Positions 39,198-48,788 of a stretch of DNA of 64,000 nucleotides are shown here, piece by piece. The stretch's first letter is position 1; every line of letters begins with the position of its first letter. The notes under the pieces were generated by a model. The model was not told the origin of the DNA, ran no database searches, and was given only the letters and a program-made list of their open reading frames with translations. This DNA comes from Paenibacillus sp. FSL W8-0426 (GTDB lineage Bacteria; Bacillota; Bacilli; Paenibacillales; Paenibacillaceae), in the NCBI RefSeq assembly GCF_037969725.1, contig NZ_CP150203.1, forward strand, positions 6,315,501-6,379,500. Reading direction: 5' to 3'. The position numbers were made by a program, and so were the translations under genes.

Positions 39198-40199
39198 ATG
39201 GAAATGCTTCAGGACTCGTTTGGCAGGATACATGACTACATCCGTATTTCGGTTACGGACCGCTGCAATCTGCGCTGCGTGTACTGCATGCCTGCCGAAG
39301 GCATGGAGTTTGCGCCGCATGACCAGATCATGAGCTATGAAGAAATCGCCCAGGTGCTGAAGGTGCTCGCTCCGATGGGTATGCGCAAAGTGCGTCTGAC
39401 CGGGGGAGAACCGCTTGTCCGCAAAGACCTGCATAAGCTGGTTGCCATGATCTCGGCGATCGAAGGCATTGAGGATATCGCGCTCACCACCAATGCGCTG
39501 CTTCTGGAGAAGCAGGCCCAGTCGCTCAAAGACGCCGGGCTGAACCGGATCAACATCAGCCTCGACTCCCTGCACGCGGACCGTTTCTCGATGATTACCC
39601 GGGGCGGGGACGTGAACAAGGTGCTGAAAGGCATCGAAGCCGCGACGGCAGTCGGTTTGGCTCCCATCAAGCTGAACGTGGTGCTGATGAAAGGTATCAA
39701 TGATGACGAAATCAAGGATTTCATCGCCATGACGCTGGAACAGCCGCTGCATGTGCGGTTCATCGAATATATGCCGATCGGTCATGCCACCGAGGCGTGG
39801 CGCAAGTCATATCTGCCGCTGGAAACGGTGACGAATGTGTGCGCCGAAGCCGGCTGGGAAGTGGAAAACACGGCGGGTCCTGCCGGGAACGGCCCTTCGC
39901 GCAATCTGAGGGTGGTTGGGTCAAAAGGAACCTTTGGGCTGATTCACCCGGTGAGCGATCACTTTTGCGATAACTGCAACCGGCTCCGCCTCACGGCAGA
40001 CGGTCATATCAAAGCATGCCTGTATTGGTCCGACGAATACAACGTCCGGCGTTACGTGGACGACCCGGACGCGATGGCCGCGCTCTTCCTCAAGGCATTG
40101 GGCAGCAAACCGAAGAACCATGAAATGGCGCTTGCCCTGGAGAAAAAAATGCAAAGCCATACGCCGACCGTACGGCGTATGTCCCAGATCGGCGGGTAG
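39198..40199 (+). CDS. moaA: GTP 3',8-cyclase
   Basis: Radical-SAM enzyme for the first step of molybdenum cofactor synthesis. The SAM cluster Cys residues are in [16 protein letters not shown], the C-terminal cluster in [21 protein letters not shown], and the protein ends with the expected double-Gly tail (RRMSQIGG). 333 residues, full length. ATG at 39198 has AAAGGGTGG; a GTG 9 nt earlier lies in that site. The other moa genes are not here, but mobA is at 55.6 kb. Confidence 0.96.
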   Translation: MEMLQDSFGRIHDYIRISVTDRCNLRCVYCMPAEGMEFAPHDQIMSYEEIAQVLKVLAPMGMRKVRLTGGEPLVRKDLHKLVAMISAIEGIEDIALTTNALLLEKQAQSLKDAGLNRINISLDSLHADRFSMITRGGDVNKVLKGIEAATAVGLAPIKLNVVLMKGINDDEIKDFIAMTLEQPLHVRFIEYMPIGHATEAWRKSYLPLETVTNVCAEAGWEVENTAGPAGNGPSRNLRVVGSKGTFGLIHPVSDHFCDNCNRLRLTADGHIKACLYWSDEYNVRRYVDDPDAMAALFLKALGSKPKNHEMALALEKKMQSHTPTVRRMSQIGG

Positions 40200-40260
40200 C
40201 GATTGGTTGATCGTCCCCTGCTCCCGCCCATTGCCGCCATGAAACCATATCGACGACTGC

Positions 40261-40293
40261 ATGAAAGCCGTCCGGAATTCCGGGCGGCTTTCA
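40261..40293 (+). terminator. hairpin after moaA
   Basis: ATGAAAGCCGTCCGG / CCGGGCGGCTTTCAT long stem with an AATT loop, 61 nt after the stop. The T-tail is weak. Confidence 0.55.
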
Positions 40294-40463
40294 TATCGTG
40301 GATTTGGCAAGGAGATTATGCTCCACTTGCCCATCGATCCGCTATATAATAGTAAAATCCGGAGCAGAATTCAGCCGCAGCATCTTTTTAGCGTCATTCT
40401 GTCTTCTGGCGAGGCCTACTTGCATCATTTGTATACATCACTCATGTATAGGAGCTGAATAGA

Positions 40464-41300
40464 TTGAATATCATTGATGCCCTTGTTGCCGCAAGCCCTT
40501 ATTTCAAAATCATGCTAAGGGAACACAACCTCATGATCGCCGTCACAGACATGGAGAAATTCAGATATTACGTGCCCAGCGAAGACCTCGACCTCGGAAT
40601 CAAGGCAGGCGATGCGATCTCGCTGGATGACCCTACGCTGCGGCGAGCGCTTGTGGACGGCGAAACGTCGGCCAACCGCATTGCCGAGCATTTTTACGGA
40701 ACTGCCATCAATTCTGCCGCAACTCCGATTCGTGATGAGGGAGGGCATATCGTCGGTGCGCTCGCGATCGGCTTTTCGCTGCGCAACGAACAAAAACTGG
40801 AGCAATTCACCGAATTGATCAGCAGCATTGGCGGGCAATTGACCGACATGGTGCAGACCGTGGCTGCCCATTCCGAAGAGCTGACCGCTTCTTCGACTCA
40901 AATTCTGGACAACTCCCGGCAGGCCGTCCAGAATTCGGCCGAAATTAACAAGGTTGCTTCTTTCATTCGCGAAATTTCCGAGCAGACGAACCTCCTTGGC
41001 CTAAATGCAGCCATCGAGGCTGCGCGGGCAGGCGAAGCCGGTGCCGGCTTCGGCGTGGTCGCTTCCGAAGTCCGCAAGCTCTCGAGCGGAACCAAAGAGG
41101 CCACCGTGAACATTGAACGTTCCCTGAAACAAGTGCAGGATTCCATTCGCCAGATGGAATCGGAGATTACCTCCATCACCCAGTCCAGCAATCAACAGGC
41201 TGAACTGGTGACGGAGTTCAGCAATGTCATCGAACATCTGAACAGCGTCAGCCAAGAGCTGAAAACGTTCATAGAGTCCATGCTGCTTCGAGCCGACTGA
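40464..41300 (+). CDS. soluble methyl-accepting chemotaxis-type protein
   Basis: A 278-residue protein without membrane helices. The N-terminal 110 residues resemble a small PAS/cache-like ligand domain ([39 protein letters not shown]), and the C-terminal half is a short MCP signalling hairpin ([41 protein letters not shown]). It starts with TTG behind AGGAG. The methylation helices are shortened compared with full receptors. Probably a cytoplasmic sensor acting with CheA/CheW encoded elsewhere. Confidence 0.85.
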   Translation: MNIIDALVAASPYFKIMLREHNLMIAVTDMEKFRYYVPSEDLDLGIKAGDAISLDDPTLRRALVDGETSANRIAEHFYGTAINSAATPIRDEGGHIVGALAIGFSLRNEQKLEQFTELISSIGGQLTDMVQTVAAHSEELTASSTQILDNSRQAVQNSAEINKVASFIREISEQTNLLGLNAAIEAARAGEAGAGFGVVASEVRKLSSGTKEATVNIERSLKQVQDSIRQMESEITSITQSSNQQAELVTEFSNVIEHLNSVSQELKTFIESMLLRAD

Positions 41301-41416
41301 CGGATTATGCGAAGGAAAGCCTGCGCGCAATGCGGCATATCTTATGAGCTTATTTCTCCCCCAAAGAGCATTCATTTCTGAGCATTCTGCATCAATGACT
41401 TCCTTGAAATCCAGAA

Positions 41417-41450
41417 AGCTTCCTGCGATCAATGGCAGGAAGCTTTTTCA
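41417..41450 (+). terminator. terminator after the soluble receptor
   Basis: AAAGCTTCCTG / CAGGAAGCTTTTT stem with T-run, also usable by the convergent exporter gene. Confidence 0.75.
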
Positions 41451-41508
41451 GTTCATGCAGGTTGTGAGGACCCTATCCCAGTCGTGGAGCCTTTAACAAG
41501 AACGTGTT

Positions 41509-42117
41509 TCAAACCGCCATCCATTTCCAAAGCATCATGCTCCCCATGGCAAACATCACTGCCGCCGACAAACGGTTGAACCACCATCCGACCCGGCCGG
41601 AACGATCGCTTCCGCCAACCCACCTGCCCGCGCCTGCCAATCCGAAGAACCAGATCCACGAAACTGCTGCGGCCACGATCGCGAACAGCAGGCGTTCTTT
41701 GCCATCGTACTGCAACGAGCTTGTCCCGATTACTGCTACCGTATCCAGCAATGCGTGCGGATTGAGCAAAGATACCGAAGCAGCAAATAGGATTTGCCTT
41801 CCCGGCGCAATCAGCTTCGGTGCTGCATTGGTTGCCCCGGTCGATCGCCAGACGCTCCATGCCATATATAACAGGAACAAGCCGCCGCAGGCATACAATG
41901 CGCCTGCCAATAACGGCCACTGCAGCAGGACAAGCGAAATGCCCCCGACCGCGGCTCCGATCAGCAATGTATCGCAGAGCCCCGCCGTAATCACGGCTGG
42001 CAGTGCCCGAATCAGGTTGGGCTGCATCATGCCCTGGTTGAAAACAAATACGTTCTGCACGCCAAGCGGCAAAATCAGACCAAACGCCAGCATGGCGGCA
42101 TGCATAATGACCTCCAT
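41509..42117 (-). CDS. LysE/ArgO family amino acid exporter
   Basis: A 202-residue polytopic protein with the family's N-terminal LPLGVQNVFVFNQGM and SLLNPHALLDTVAVIG motifs, and five to six hydrophobic helices. It exports basic or other amino acids. ATG at 42117 follows AAAAGGAGGATG. It is transcribed divergently from a MocR regulator whose gene begins 269 bp away, a typical regulator-exporter pair. Confidence 0.88.
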   Translation of the reverse strand: MEVIMHAAMLAFGLILPLGVQNVFVFNQGMMQPNLIRALPAVITAGLCDTLLIGAAVGGISLVLLQWPLLAGALYACGGLFLLYMAWSVWRSTGATNAAPKLIAPGRQILFAASVSLLNPHALLDTVAVIGTSSLQYDGKERLLFAIVAAAVSWIWFFGLAGAGRWVGGSDRSGRVGWWFNRLSAAVMFAMGSMMLWKWMAV

Positions 42118-42385
42118 CTGTTCATCCTCCTTTTGTGCCTCAGTGTCATGGTAGCGGAGAGGATGCGATATGTATCCAACCAATTGGATGGCATCGCAGC
42201 CAACCAAATGGTATAGTTACTGCATATTGGGCCACGCTCAGGAAGCGCCTGAGTATTGACGATGAGTACCGAGTTTAGACATTAGTTTCTCAAATATCAA
42301 GTTGCGCTTCACGCTGACCAGCCGTGCGGCCATTCCCCACAACCCGCTTGTTTTCCCATTCCGTTTACTGGAGGTGATGACCGGC

Positions 42386-43882
42386 ATGAAACATGCCGAC
42401 AATGGACAAGCAGCTGCAGGCTGGAAGCCCAATCCCGCATCCCCCTTGCCGCTGTACCGTCAGATCGAGCTCCATATCCGCGATAAAATCACGGCAGGCG
42501 AGTGGACGGCCGGTTACCGTCTGCCTGCGCAGCGCGCCATGGCGGAGGCCATGGGGGTCAATCGCAGCACCTTGATTACCGCGCTGGACAATCTCGCTGC
42601 CGCAGGCATGATTAAAGGACGTCATGGCGGGGGCACGTATGTCTGCGGAGCTGGCTGGCATGCGATCGCCCATGAGGCAGCAGCCTTTCCAAATTGGAAC
42701 GAAGCCGTCGAGGAAGGATCGCATTACCCCAACCTGCCTGAGGTCCAGCATATTAACGAGGCGGAATTCCAGCCAGGCATCATCCGGCTGGGGACGGGCG
42801 AGCTTGCTCCCGAGCTGATGCCGCATGATGCCTTTCAGGCCATTTTGCGCTCCTTGCCAGAACGAAGCCGCACCCTGAACTACATGGAACCGCAGGGCAG
42901 CCTGGAGCTGCGCACCGCCATATCGGCCCATTTGCAGGCACATGGCGTGCAAGCTTCTCCGGCATCCATCCTGATCGTGTCCGGCTCGATTCAGGCCTTG
43001 CACCTCATATCGGTTGGTTTGCTTCCGCGCGGATCGGCGGTGATGCTGGAGCGTCCGTCCTATCTGTATTCGATCCATGCTTTTCAGTCCGCCGGGCTGA
43101 AATTGAACGGCATCGCCATGGATGGCGAAGGACCGCTGCTCCCGGCTCTGGCAGAAGCTGCCCGGCGCGGCGGGGTCGGCAAAAGCAACATCTCGCTGCT
43201 CTACACGATCCCGAGCTTCCACAACCCTACCGGCGCGCTGATGAGGGAAGAGCGCCGCCAAGAGCTGCTGGCCGCAGCCCACGCCTCCGGCATCGCCATC
43301 CTGGAGGATGCCGCTTACGCGGATCTGTGGCTGGAGGCCCCGCCGCCGCCATCGCTCAAGGCGCGCGACCGGGACGGCAGGGTGCTCTACATGGGCACCC
43401 TGTCCAAAGCCGTCAGCCCCGGACTGCGTCTGGGCTGGCTGGTCGGACACGAGCCGGTCATACGCCGGCTCGCCGACATCAAAATGCAAACCGACTACGG
43501 AACCAGCTCCCTTGCTCAGGAAGCTGCCGCACTCTGGTTTGCCGAAGGGCATCACGAGCAGCATCTGGAACGCCTGCGCCCCGAGCTGCGCAGGCGGCGG
43601 GACCACATGCTGGAGCTGCTCGAACGGCATTTCCGCGGCCTGGCCGAATGGAACAGGCCTGCCGGCGGCTTCTACGTCTGGCTCCGGTTTACGGCCGGCC
43701 AGCCTTCGATCCGCAAACTGTTCCACGCCTGCCTGGAACAGGGCGTGTTAATCCATCCCGGCTACCTGTACGACCGCCTGGATGCCGAACATTTGCGGCT
43801 GTCCTATGCTTACGCATCGCCGGAGGAAATGGAACGCGGCCTGCGTATCCTTGCCCAGACGGCAAAGCGCATGCTGGATTAA
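42386..43882 (+). CDS. MocR/PdxR-type GntR regulator with aminotransferase domain
   Basis: A 498-residue protein. The N-terminal GntR winged helix (PLYRQIELHIRDKITAGEWTAGYRLPAQRAMAEAMGVNRSTL) is fused to a fold-type I aminotransferase domain. The PLP lysine is in MGTLSKAVSPGLRLGWLVG, and LYTIPSFHNPTGALM is the substrate-site region. It probably senses a PLP adduct or amino acid and controls the divergent exporter. The start at 42386 has GGAGGTG at 9 nt. Confidence 0.9.
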   Translation: MKHADNGQAAAGWKPNPASPLPLYRQIELHIRDKITAGEWTAGYRLPAQRAMAEAMGVNRSTLITALDNLAAAGMIKGRHGGGTYVCGAGWHAIAHEAAAFPNWNEAVEEGSHYPNLPEVQHINEAEFQPGIIRLGTGELAPELMPHDAFQAILRSLPERSRTLNYMEPQGSLELRTAISAHLQAHGVQASPASILIVSGSIQALHLISVGLLPRGSAVMLERPSYLYSIHAFQSAGLKLNGIAMDGEGPLLPALAEAARRGGVGKSNISLLYTIPSFHNPTGALMREERRQELLAAAHASGIAILEDAAYADLWLEAPPPPSLKARDRDGRVLYMGTLSKAVSPGLRLGWLVGHEPVIRRLADIKMQTDYGTSSLAQEAAALWFAEGHHEQHLERLRPELRRRRDHMLELLERHFRGLAEWNRPAGGFYVWLRFTAGQPSIRKLFHACLEQGVLIHPGYLYDRLDAEHLRLSYAYASPEEMERGLRILAQTAKRMLD

Positions 43883-44037
43883 ATTACGCATGTAACGCCC
43901 CCTTGCACACCACACTCACAAGTATTCATGCAGTTTCGACCGCGTCGCTAACGAACCCTATGCAGCTAGAATAAAAAGTGGACACATCGTTAAGGAACAG
44001 AAATAATAGACCTAACGAAAGAAGAGGTGTCCACGGC

Positions 44038-44355
44038 ATGGGAGAACAACGGCAACGTTACAATGAAGAATTTAAGAAACAAACGGTAAAGTACATTCAG
44101 GAGCAAACAAAGACGCTATCCGATGTAGCGGAAGATTTAAATATTCCTAAAAGTACGCTGAGTCAATGGATGACTAAGTACCGGCAATTCGATCAGGAAA
44201 ACGTCAACCATCCTGAAAAGATCCGAAATCTCGAACAAACACTCCGAGCAAATGAAGCAGAACAACGCCGGAAAGACCGTGAAATTGAAGATCTCAAAGA
44301 AGAACTGGCTATCCTAAAAAAGGCGCTGCACATCTTCAGCAAGGAAAAGAACTGA
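44038..44355 (+). CDS. IS3-family OrfA (HTH transposase subunit), copy 1
   Basis: A 105-residue protein: HTH_Tnp_1 domain (YNEEFKKQTVKYIQEQTKTLSDVAEDLNIPKSTLSQWMTKY) followed by a leucine-rich coiled coil (NLEQTLRANEAEQRRKDREIEDLKEELAILKKAL) for multimerisation. It binds the terminal repeats. The slippery heptamer A AAA AAG at 44316-44322 lies in frame near the end and would shift ribosomes into orfB to make the OrfAB transposase. The ATG at 44038 has AGAGGTG upstream. Confidence 0.92.
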   Translation: MGEQRQRYNEEFKKQTVKYIQEQTKTLSDVAEDLNIPKSTLSQWMTKYRQFDQENVNHPEKIRNLEQTLRANEAEQRRKDREIEDLKEELAILKKALHIFSKEKN

Positions 44356-44393
44356 GGTTCCAATTCATCGAAGAGTATCGCTCCGACTTTCGA

Positions 44394-45227
44394 GTGGAGA
44401 AGATGTGCAAGGTCTTGCAAGTGTCTCGGAGTGGCTACTACAAATGGCGTTTGGCTGCACCATCCAACCGAGATCAGCGGAGGAAACGCCTTACGAATCG
44501 AATTTTGTGGCACTATCATGACTCGGATTCGAGGTATGGTAGTCCTCGTATTCGCAATGAACTTTTAAAAGAAGGTTGGGTCGTATCGGAGCGTACGGTC
44601 GGCTTCATCATGCGCGAAAACGGACTTCGTTCCTGTGTTTCGCTTAAGTTTAAAGTGTGTACAACGGATTCCAGACATACGTTTCCGGTAGCGCCTAATG
44701 AGCTCCAGCAAGACTTTTCAGCTTCAAAACCGGCCGAAAAATGGGTCGCAGACATCACCTATATCCCATGCCGTCAGGGCAGACTGTATTTAGCCAGCAT
44801 TTTGGATCTGTATACCAAGCAAATTGTAGGTTGGAAGCTGAGCGACCGCATGACCACTGATCTCGTCATGGATGCATTAAACCAGGCCTATACTGCGAAA
44901 AAGCCAGCAAAAGGGCTCATCCACCACTCTGATCGTGGAGCACAATATGCTTCCAAGGAGTATCGACGCAAGTTGGAACAGTATGGGATGAAAGCGAGTA
45001 TGAGCAGGCCTGGAAACTGCTATGACAATGCTTGTATTGAAGCCTTTCACAGCACATTGAAGCGAGAACTGATCTATCGCATCCCTAGATTTAAAACGAA
45101 GGCAGAAGCCTATGAAGCACTATATCGCTACTTGGAATTCTTTTATAATCGCAAACGCTCACACAGTGCACTGGGTTACCTGTCTCCTTTGGAATTCGAG
45201 CAACAGTATTACCAAAAAACCTCATAA
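44394..45227 (+). CDS. IS3-family OrfB (DDE transposase catalytic part), copy 1
   Basis: The catalytic triad is seen in VADITYIPC (Asp), HHSDRGAQYASKEY (Asp) and NACIEAFHSTLKRE (Glu), with HTH_21-like DSRYGSPRIRNELLKEG upstream. The listed ATG is a minimal start. The -1 frame is open from the orfA slip site (44316) through LRFQFIEEYRSDFRVEKM, so the real product is probably the OrfAB fusion. No disruption is seen. Confidence 0.92.
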   Translation: MEKMCKVLQVSRSGYYKWRLAAPSNRDQRRKRLTNRILWHYHDSDSRYGSPRIRNELLKEGWVVSERTVGFIMRENGLRSCVSLKFKVCTTDSRHTFPVAPNELQQDFSASKPAEKWVADITYIPCRQGRLYLASILDLYTKQIVGWKLSDRMTTDLVMDALNQAYTAKKPAKGLIHHSDRGAQYASKEYRRKLEQYGMKASMSRPGNCYDNACIEAFHSTLKRELIYRIPRFKTKAEAYEALYRYLEFFYNRKRSHSALGYLSPLEFEQQYYQKTS

Positions 45228-45389
45228 ACGAGAGTGTCCACTTTATTGACAGAAGAGCACTACGCACGTTATGTGCTCGATTTTGGGGTCTGCCAAAACC
45301 TAACGAACATCATGCAGCTAGAATAAAAAGTGGACACATCGTTAAGGAACAGAAATAATAGACCTAACGAAAGAAGAGGTGTCCACGGC

Positions 45390-45707
45390 ATGGGAGAACA
45401 ACGGCAACGCTATAATGAAGAATTTAAGAAACAAACGGTAAAGTACATTCAGGAGCAAACGAAGACGTTATCCGATGTAGCGGAAGATTTAAATATTCCT
45501 AAAAGTACGCTGAGTCAATGGATGACCAAGTATCGGCAGTTCGATCAGGAAAGCGTCAATCATCCCGAAAAGATCCGAAATCTCGAACAAACACTACGGG
45601 CCAATGAAGCAGAACAACGCCGGAAAGACCGTGAAATTGAAGATCTCAAAGAAGAGTTGGCTATCCTAAAAAAGGCGCTGCACATCTTCAGCAAGGAAAA
45701 GAACTGA
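45390..45707 (+). CDS. IS3-family OrfA, copy 2
   Basis: Identical to the copy 1 OrfA except Asn to Ser in DQE(N/S)VNHP; other differences are silent. The slippery A AAA AAG is at 45668-45674. Confidence 0.92.
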   Translation: MGEQRQRYNEEFKKQTVKYIQEQTKTLSDVAEDLNIPKSTLSQWMTKYRQFDQESVNHPEKIRNLEQTLRANEAEQRRKDREIEDLKEELAILKKALHIFSKEKN

Positions 45708-45745
45708 GGTTCCAATTCATCGAAGAGTATCGCTCCGACTTTCGA

Positions 45746-46579
45746 GTGGAGAAGATGTGCAAGGTCTTGCAAGTGTCTCGGAGTGGCTACTACAAATGGC
45801 GTTTGGCTGCACCATCCAACCGAGATCAGCGGAGGAAACGCCTTACGAATCGAATTTTGTGGCACTATCATGACTCGGATTCGAGGTATGGTAGTCCTCG
45901 TATTCGCAATGAACTTTTAAAAGAAGGTTGGGTCGTATCGGAGCGTACGGTCGGCTTCATCATGCGCGAAAACGGACTTCGTTCCTGTGTTTCGCTTAAG
46001 TTTAAAGTGTGTACAACGGATTCCAGACATACGTTTCCGGTAGCGCCTAATGAGCTCCAGCAAGACTTTTCAGCTTCAAAACCGGCCGAAAAATGGGTCG
46101 CAGACATCACCTATATCCCATGCCGTCAGGGCAGACTGTATTTAGCCAGCATTTTGGATCTGTATACCAAGCAAATTGTAGGTTGGAAGCTGAGCGACCG
46201 CATGACCACTGATCTCGTCATGGATGCATTAAACCAGGCCTATACTGCGAAAAAGCCAGCAAAAGGGCTCATCCACCACTCTGATCGTGGAGCACAATAT
46301 GCTTCCAAAGAGTATCGACGCAAGTTGGAACAGTATGGGATGAAAGCGAGTATGAGCAGGCCTGGAAACTGCTATGACAATGCTTGTATTGAAGCCTTTC
46401 ACAGCACATTGAAGCGAGAACTGATCTATCGCATCCCTAGATTTAAAACGAAGGCAGAAGCCTATGAAGCACTATATCGCTACTTGGAATTCTTTTATAA
46501 TCGCAAACGCTCACACAGTACACTGGGTTACCTGTCTCCTTGGGAATTCGAGCAACAGTATTACCAAAAAACCTCATAA
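45746..46579 (+). CDS. IS3-family OrfB, copy 2
   Basis: Differs from copy 1 by two residues near the C-terminus (Ala to Thr in HSALGYLS, Leu to Trp in SPLEFEQQ). The DDE residues are intact and the -1 frame from orfA is open. The product should be active alone or with copy 1. Confidence 0.92.
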   Translation: MEKMCKVLQVSRSGYYKWRLAAPSNRDQRRKRLTNRILWHYHDSDSRYGSPRIRNELLKEGWVVSERTVGFIMRENGLRSCVSLKFKVCTTDSRHTFPVAPNELQQDFSASKPAEKWVADITYIPCRQGRLYLASILDLYTKQIVGWKLSDRMTTDLVMDALNQAYTAKKPAKGLIHHSDRGAQYASKEYRRKLEQYGMKASMSRPGNCYDNACIEAFHSTLKRELIYRIPRFKTKAEAYEALYRYLEFFYNRKRSHSTLGYLSPWEFEQQYYQKTS

Positions 46580-46764
46580 ACGAGAGTGTCCACTTTATTG
46601 ACAGAAGAGCATCAGCCGCGTTATTCGAGGCAAAACGAGCGCAGCAGTCCTATTTTCCCCGATATAAAGACGCTGATGTTCGTTAGCATTCAAATCGGGC
46701 CAAAAAGTACCCCATTACGTGTCTCAGGTTCGTTACAGCTCGGGCAAGATGAAATCACGAATAA

Positions 46765-46806
46765 AAGGGCATTCCCCGTCATGGTTATGACGCACGGAAT
46801 GCCCTT
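46765..46806 (-). terminator. terminator of the sugar ABC transporter genes
   Basis: AAGGGCATTCC / GGAATGCCCTT stem with TTTTATTC on the minus strand, about 150 nt after the last permease gene. The gap between (46807-46959) has no gene. Confidence 0.75.
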
Positions 46807-46959
46807 ATGATTTGCTCCATTTGCTCCAAACGAAAGATTGGTGACCTCACAGATTGCTTCACGGATCGCTTCGCCACCCACTTTATTGCTCACTCCATCC
46901 CGCTTTGAGCTACCTTGCAGTTCGGGAGTTCCCATCCAATCCAATCCAACCCAACCAAC

Positions 46960-47787
46960 TCAGCCTTTTACCGCTCCCTCCGCGATTCCCTCCATGATGA
47001 ATTTCTGGAAAAACGCATAGATCAGGACGACCGGAACGGCGGTCAGCACGAGGGACGACAGGATCAGCGGCCATTCCTTGTTGTACTCGCCAAACAGCAT
47101 ATTCGTTGACAGAATCAACGTATAGCGGTTAACGTCCGTCAGCATGAGCAGCGGCAGCAGAAAGTCGTTCCAGATCCACAGGAAGTCCAGAATCGCAATC
47201 GTTACCGTAATCGGCAGCAGCAGCGGGAAAATGATGCGGAAGAACGTCTGGAATTCATTACAGCCGTCCATCTGTGCCGATTCTTCCAGCTCGCGCGGAA
47301 TGGACTTCACAAACCCGTGATAGAGGAAGATGGCCATGTTGACGCCAAGTCCGACATAGATGAGGGCCAGCCCGTAGGTGCTTCCTTGTACCGCAAGCCC
47401 TTTCGCCACTCGCGTCAGCGGAATCATGATCGAGTGGAACGGCACCAGCATCGATGCCACGAACAGGAAAAAGATCAGGTTGCTCAGCCGTCCGGCTGTA
47501 CGCGACAATTTATATCCGGCCAGGGAAGCGCAGAATACGATACCGCCGATGCCGAGGAACGAGACGATTGCCGAGTTCATCGAACTGCGCAGCAGGTTGA
47601 TTTTGTTAAACGCATCCGTATAGTTTTCCCAGTGCAGCGTCGTTGGCAGCGCGATGAATGATTGAAACATTTCTCCCTGCGTTTTGAACGAATTGACGAC
47701 GGCCATATAGATCGGCAGCATGGCGAAGAGAGCACCTGCGATGAGCAGCAAGCGGATCAGGTAGCTGTTGACTTTTTGCATCCTCAT
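46960..47787 (-). CDS. carbohydrate ABC transporter permease (MalG type)
   Basis: A 275-residue inner-membrane permease with six helices. The EAA loop for ATPase contact is ELEESAQMDGCNEFQTFFRIIFPLLLP, and the protein ends QKFIMEGIAEGAVKG, standard for CUT1 MalG-like subunits. It overlaps the preceding permease gene by 4 bp. No ATPase gene is present, so a shared MsmX-type ATPase is likely (inference). Confidence 0.93.
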   Translation of the reverse strand: MRMQKVNSYLIRLLLIAGALFAMLPIYMAVVNSFKTQGEMFQSFIALPTTLHWENYTDAFNKINLLRSSMNSAIVSFLGIGGIVFCASLAGYKLSRTAGRLSNLIFFLFVASMLVPFHSIMIPLTRVAKGLAVQGSTYGLALIYVGLGVNMAIFLYHGFVKSIPRELEESAQMDGCNEFQTFFRIIFPLLLPITVTIAILDFLWIWNDFLLPLLMLTDVNRYTLILSTNMLFGEYNKEWPLILSSLVLTAVPVVLIYAFFQKFIMEGIAEGAVKG

Positions 47788-48668
47788 GCTTCCACCTCTT
47801 TCTTCTTCATGACCGTAATCTGAATGAGCGTAAAGATCAGCACGATAACGAACAGCACGACCGACTTGGCGCTGGCGTATCCATAACGAAAATTGTTCGA
47901 GAACGCTTCTTCATAGATGTTCATCGTGATCACCTGCGTAGCCCGTCCCGGTCCTCCACCCGTCAGACCATACACAACTTCAAATACCTTGAACGCGCCG
48001 TTCAGCGTAAGAAAGAAACAGATCGTGATCGCATGGGTAATCATCGGCATGACCACGTTGCGCAGCACTTGAAACGCGTTCGCTCCGTCAATGACGGCGG
48101 CCTCCTTCAAACTTTTCGGTACGCCCTGCAAGGCCGCCAGGTAGATAATCATCATGTACCCCACGCCATTCCAGAGCGATACGGTCAGAATCGAGTAGAA
48201 CGAAAACTGGGGATCCCCCAGCCACTGTTGGTCAAGGAACGTTATCGCCAGCTTTTCGGCCAGCTGCGGCAGCACTTGGGAAAAGATGAACGTCCACATG
48301 AAGGCGCTGATAATTGTACTGATCATGTTCGGCATGAAGAACAGCGTCCGGAACAATCCTTTGCTGCGCGTACGTGTCTCGATGAACACGGCGAGCAGCA
48401 GCGCAATTCCGTTTTGCAGAATCAGCATAAATACGACGTACTTCATCGTGAACCACAGCGAATTCAGGAAATCGGGATCTTCCTTGAACAGCTCCACGAA
48501 GTTGCCCAAACCGATGAAGCTGTAGTCCTTATTTAGCCCGTTCCAGTCCGTCAAGCTGTAGAACATGCCGCCGAATGTCGGAATGAGCAGAAATATGGCA
48601 TAAATGATAAAGGCCGGTGCCGTAAACGCCAGCAAGGATAAATACTTTTTGAAAACATTCGTAGCCAT
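47784..48668 (-). CDS. carbohydrate ABC transporter permease (MalF type)
   Basis: A 294-residue CUT1 permease with about six helices and the EAA loop SLKEAAVIDGANAFQVLRNVVMPMI. I start at the ATG at 48668 (MATNVFKKYLSLLAF), preceded by GGGGGAGG. An open frame continues to 48803 without a ribosome site. It is the partner of the MalG-type subunit, and is separated from the binding-protein gene by a strong hairpin. Confidence 0.93.
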   Translation of the reverse strand: MATNVFKKYLSLLAFTAPAFIIYAIFLLIPTFGGMFYSLTDWNGLNKDYSFIGLGNFVELFKEDPDFLNSLWFTMKYVVFMLILQNGIALLLAVFIETRTRSKGLFRTLFFMPNMISTIISAFMWTFIFSQVLPQLAEKLAITFLDQQWLGDPQFSFYSILTVSLWNGVGYMMIIYLAALQGVPKSLKEAAVIDGANAFQVLRNVVMPMITHAITICFFLTLNGAFKVFEVVYGLTGGGPGRATQVITMNIYEEAFSNNFRYGYASAKSVVLFVIVLIFTLIQITVMKKKEVEA

Positions 48669-48788
48669 AGGCCGGGTCCTCCCCCTATTTGCGATGAGCA
48701 TATAAGCAGAAACGGGGGATGGAAGGCGATGTCTGCCACCCCATTTCTTCAGCTTAGCGACTGTGATGAATAAATGGCCGCTAATGGG

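Larger units (their letters stand above)
43961..45259 (+). mobile_element. IS3-family insertion sequence, copy 1 (1299 bp)
   Basis: Ends TGC...GCA with imperfect inverted repeats sharing AAGTGGACAC. It is flanked by a 3-bp direct repeat CTA (43958-43960 and 45260-45262). It carries orfA and orfB in the usual -1 arrangement and appears intact. Confidence 0.93.
45313..46611 (+). mobile_element. IS3-family insertion sequence, copy 2 (1299 bp)
   Basis: Same length, ends and orientation as copy 1, 53 bp downstream of it. It has its own 3-bp duplication TCA (45310-45312 and 46612-46614). The copies differ by only a few substitutions, so the insertions are recent. Confidence 0.93.
43945..46750. repeat. 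CTAACGAAC palindromic repeat, split by two IS3 insertions
   Basis: With both elements and one copy of each target duplication removed, the remaining DNA (43945-43960, 45263-45312, 46615-46750) forms a roughly 200-bp nested inverted repeat. The outer arms are GCTAACGAACC and GGTTCGTTACAGC; the inner arms are CTAACGAACATCAG and CTGATGTTCGTTAG. It lies between the MocR gene and the ABC transporter locus. Related fragments occur at 10.76-10.95 and 23.15-23.22 kb. Confidence 0.72.

Noticed and set aside
43961..46611. Composite transposon formed by the two IS3 copies
   Set aside because: Only 53 bp of repeat DNA lie between them and each copy has its own target duplication, so they are separate insertions.
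46690..46944. 84-codon frame on the minus strand after the ABC permeases
   Set aside because: It runs through the terminator hairpin and the dispersed repeat, so it is not a gene.
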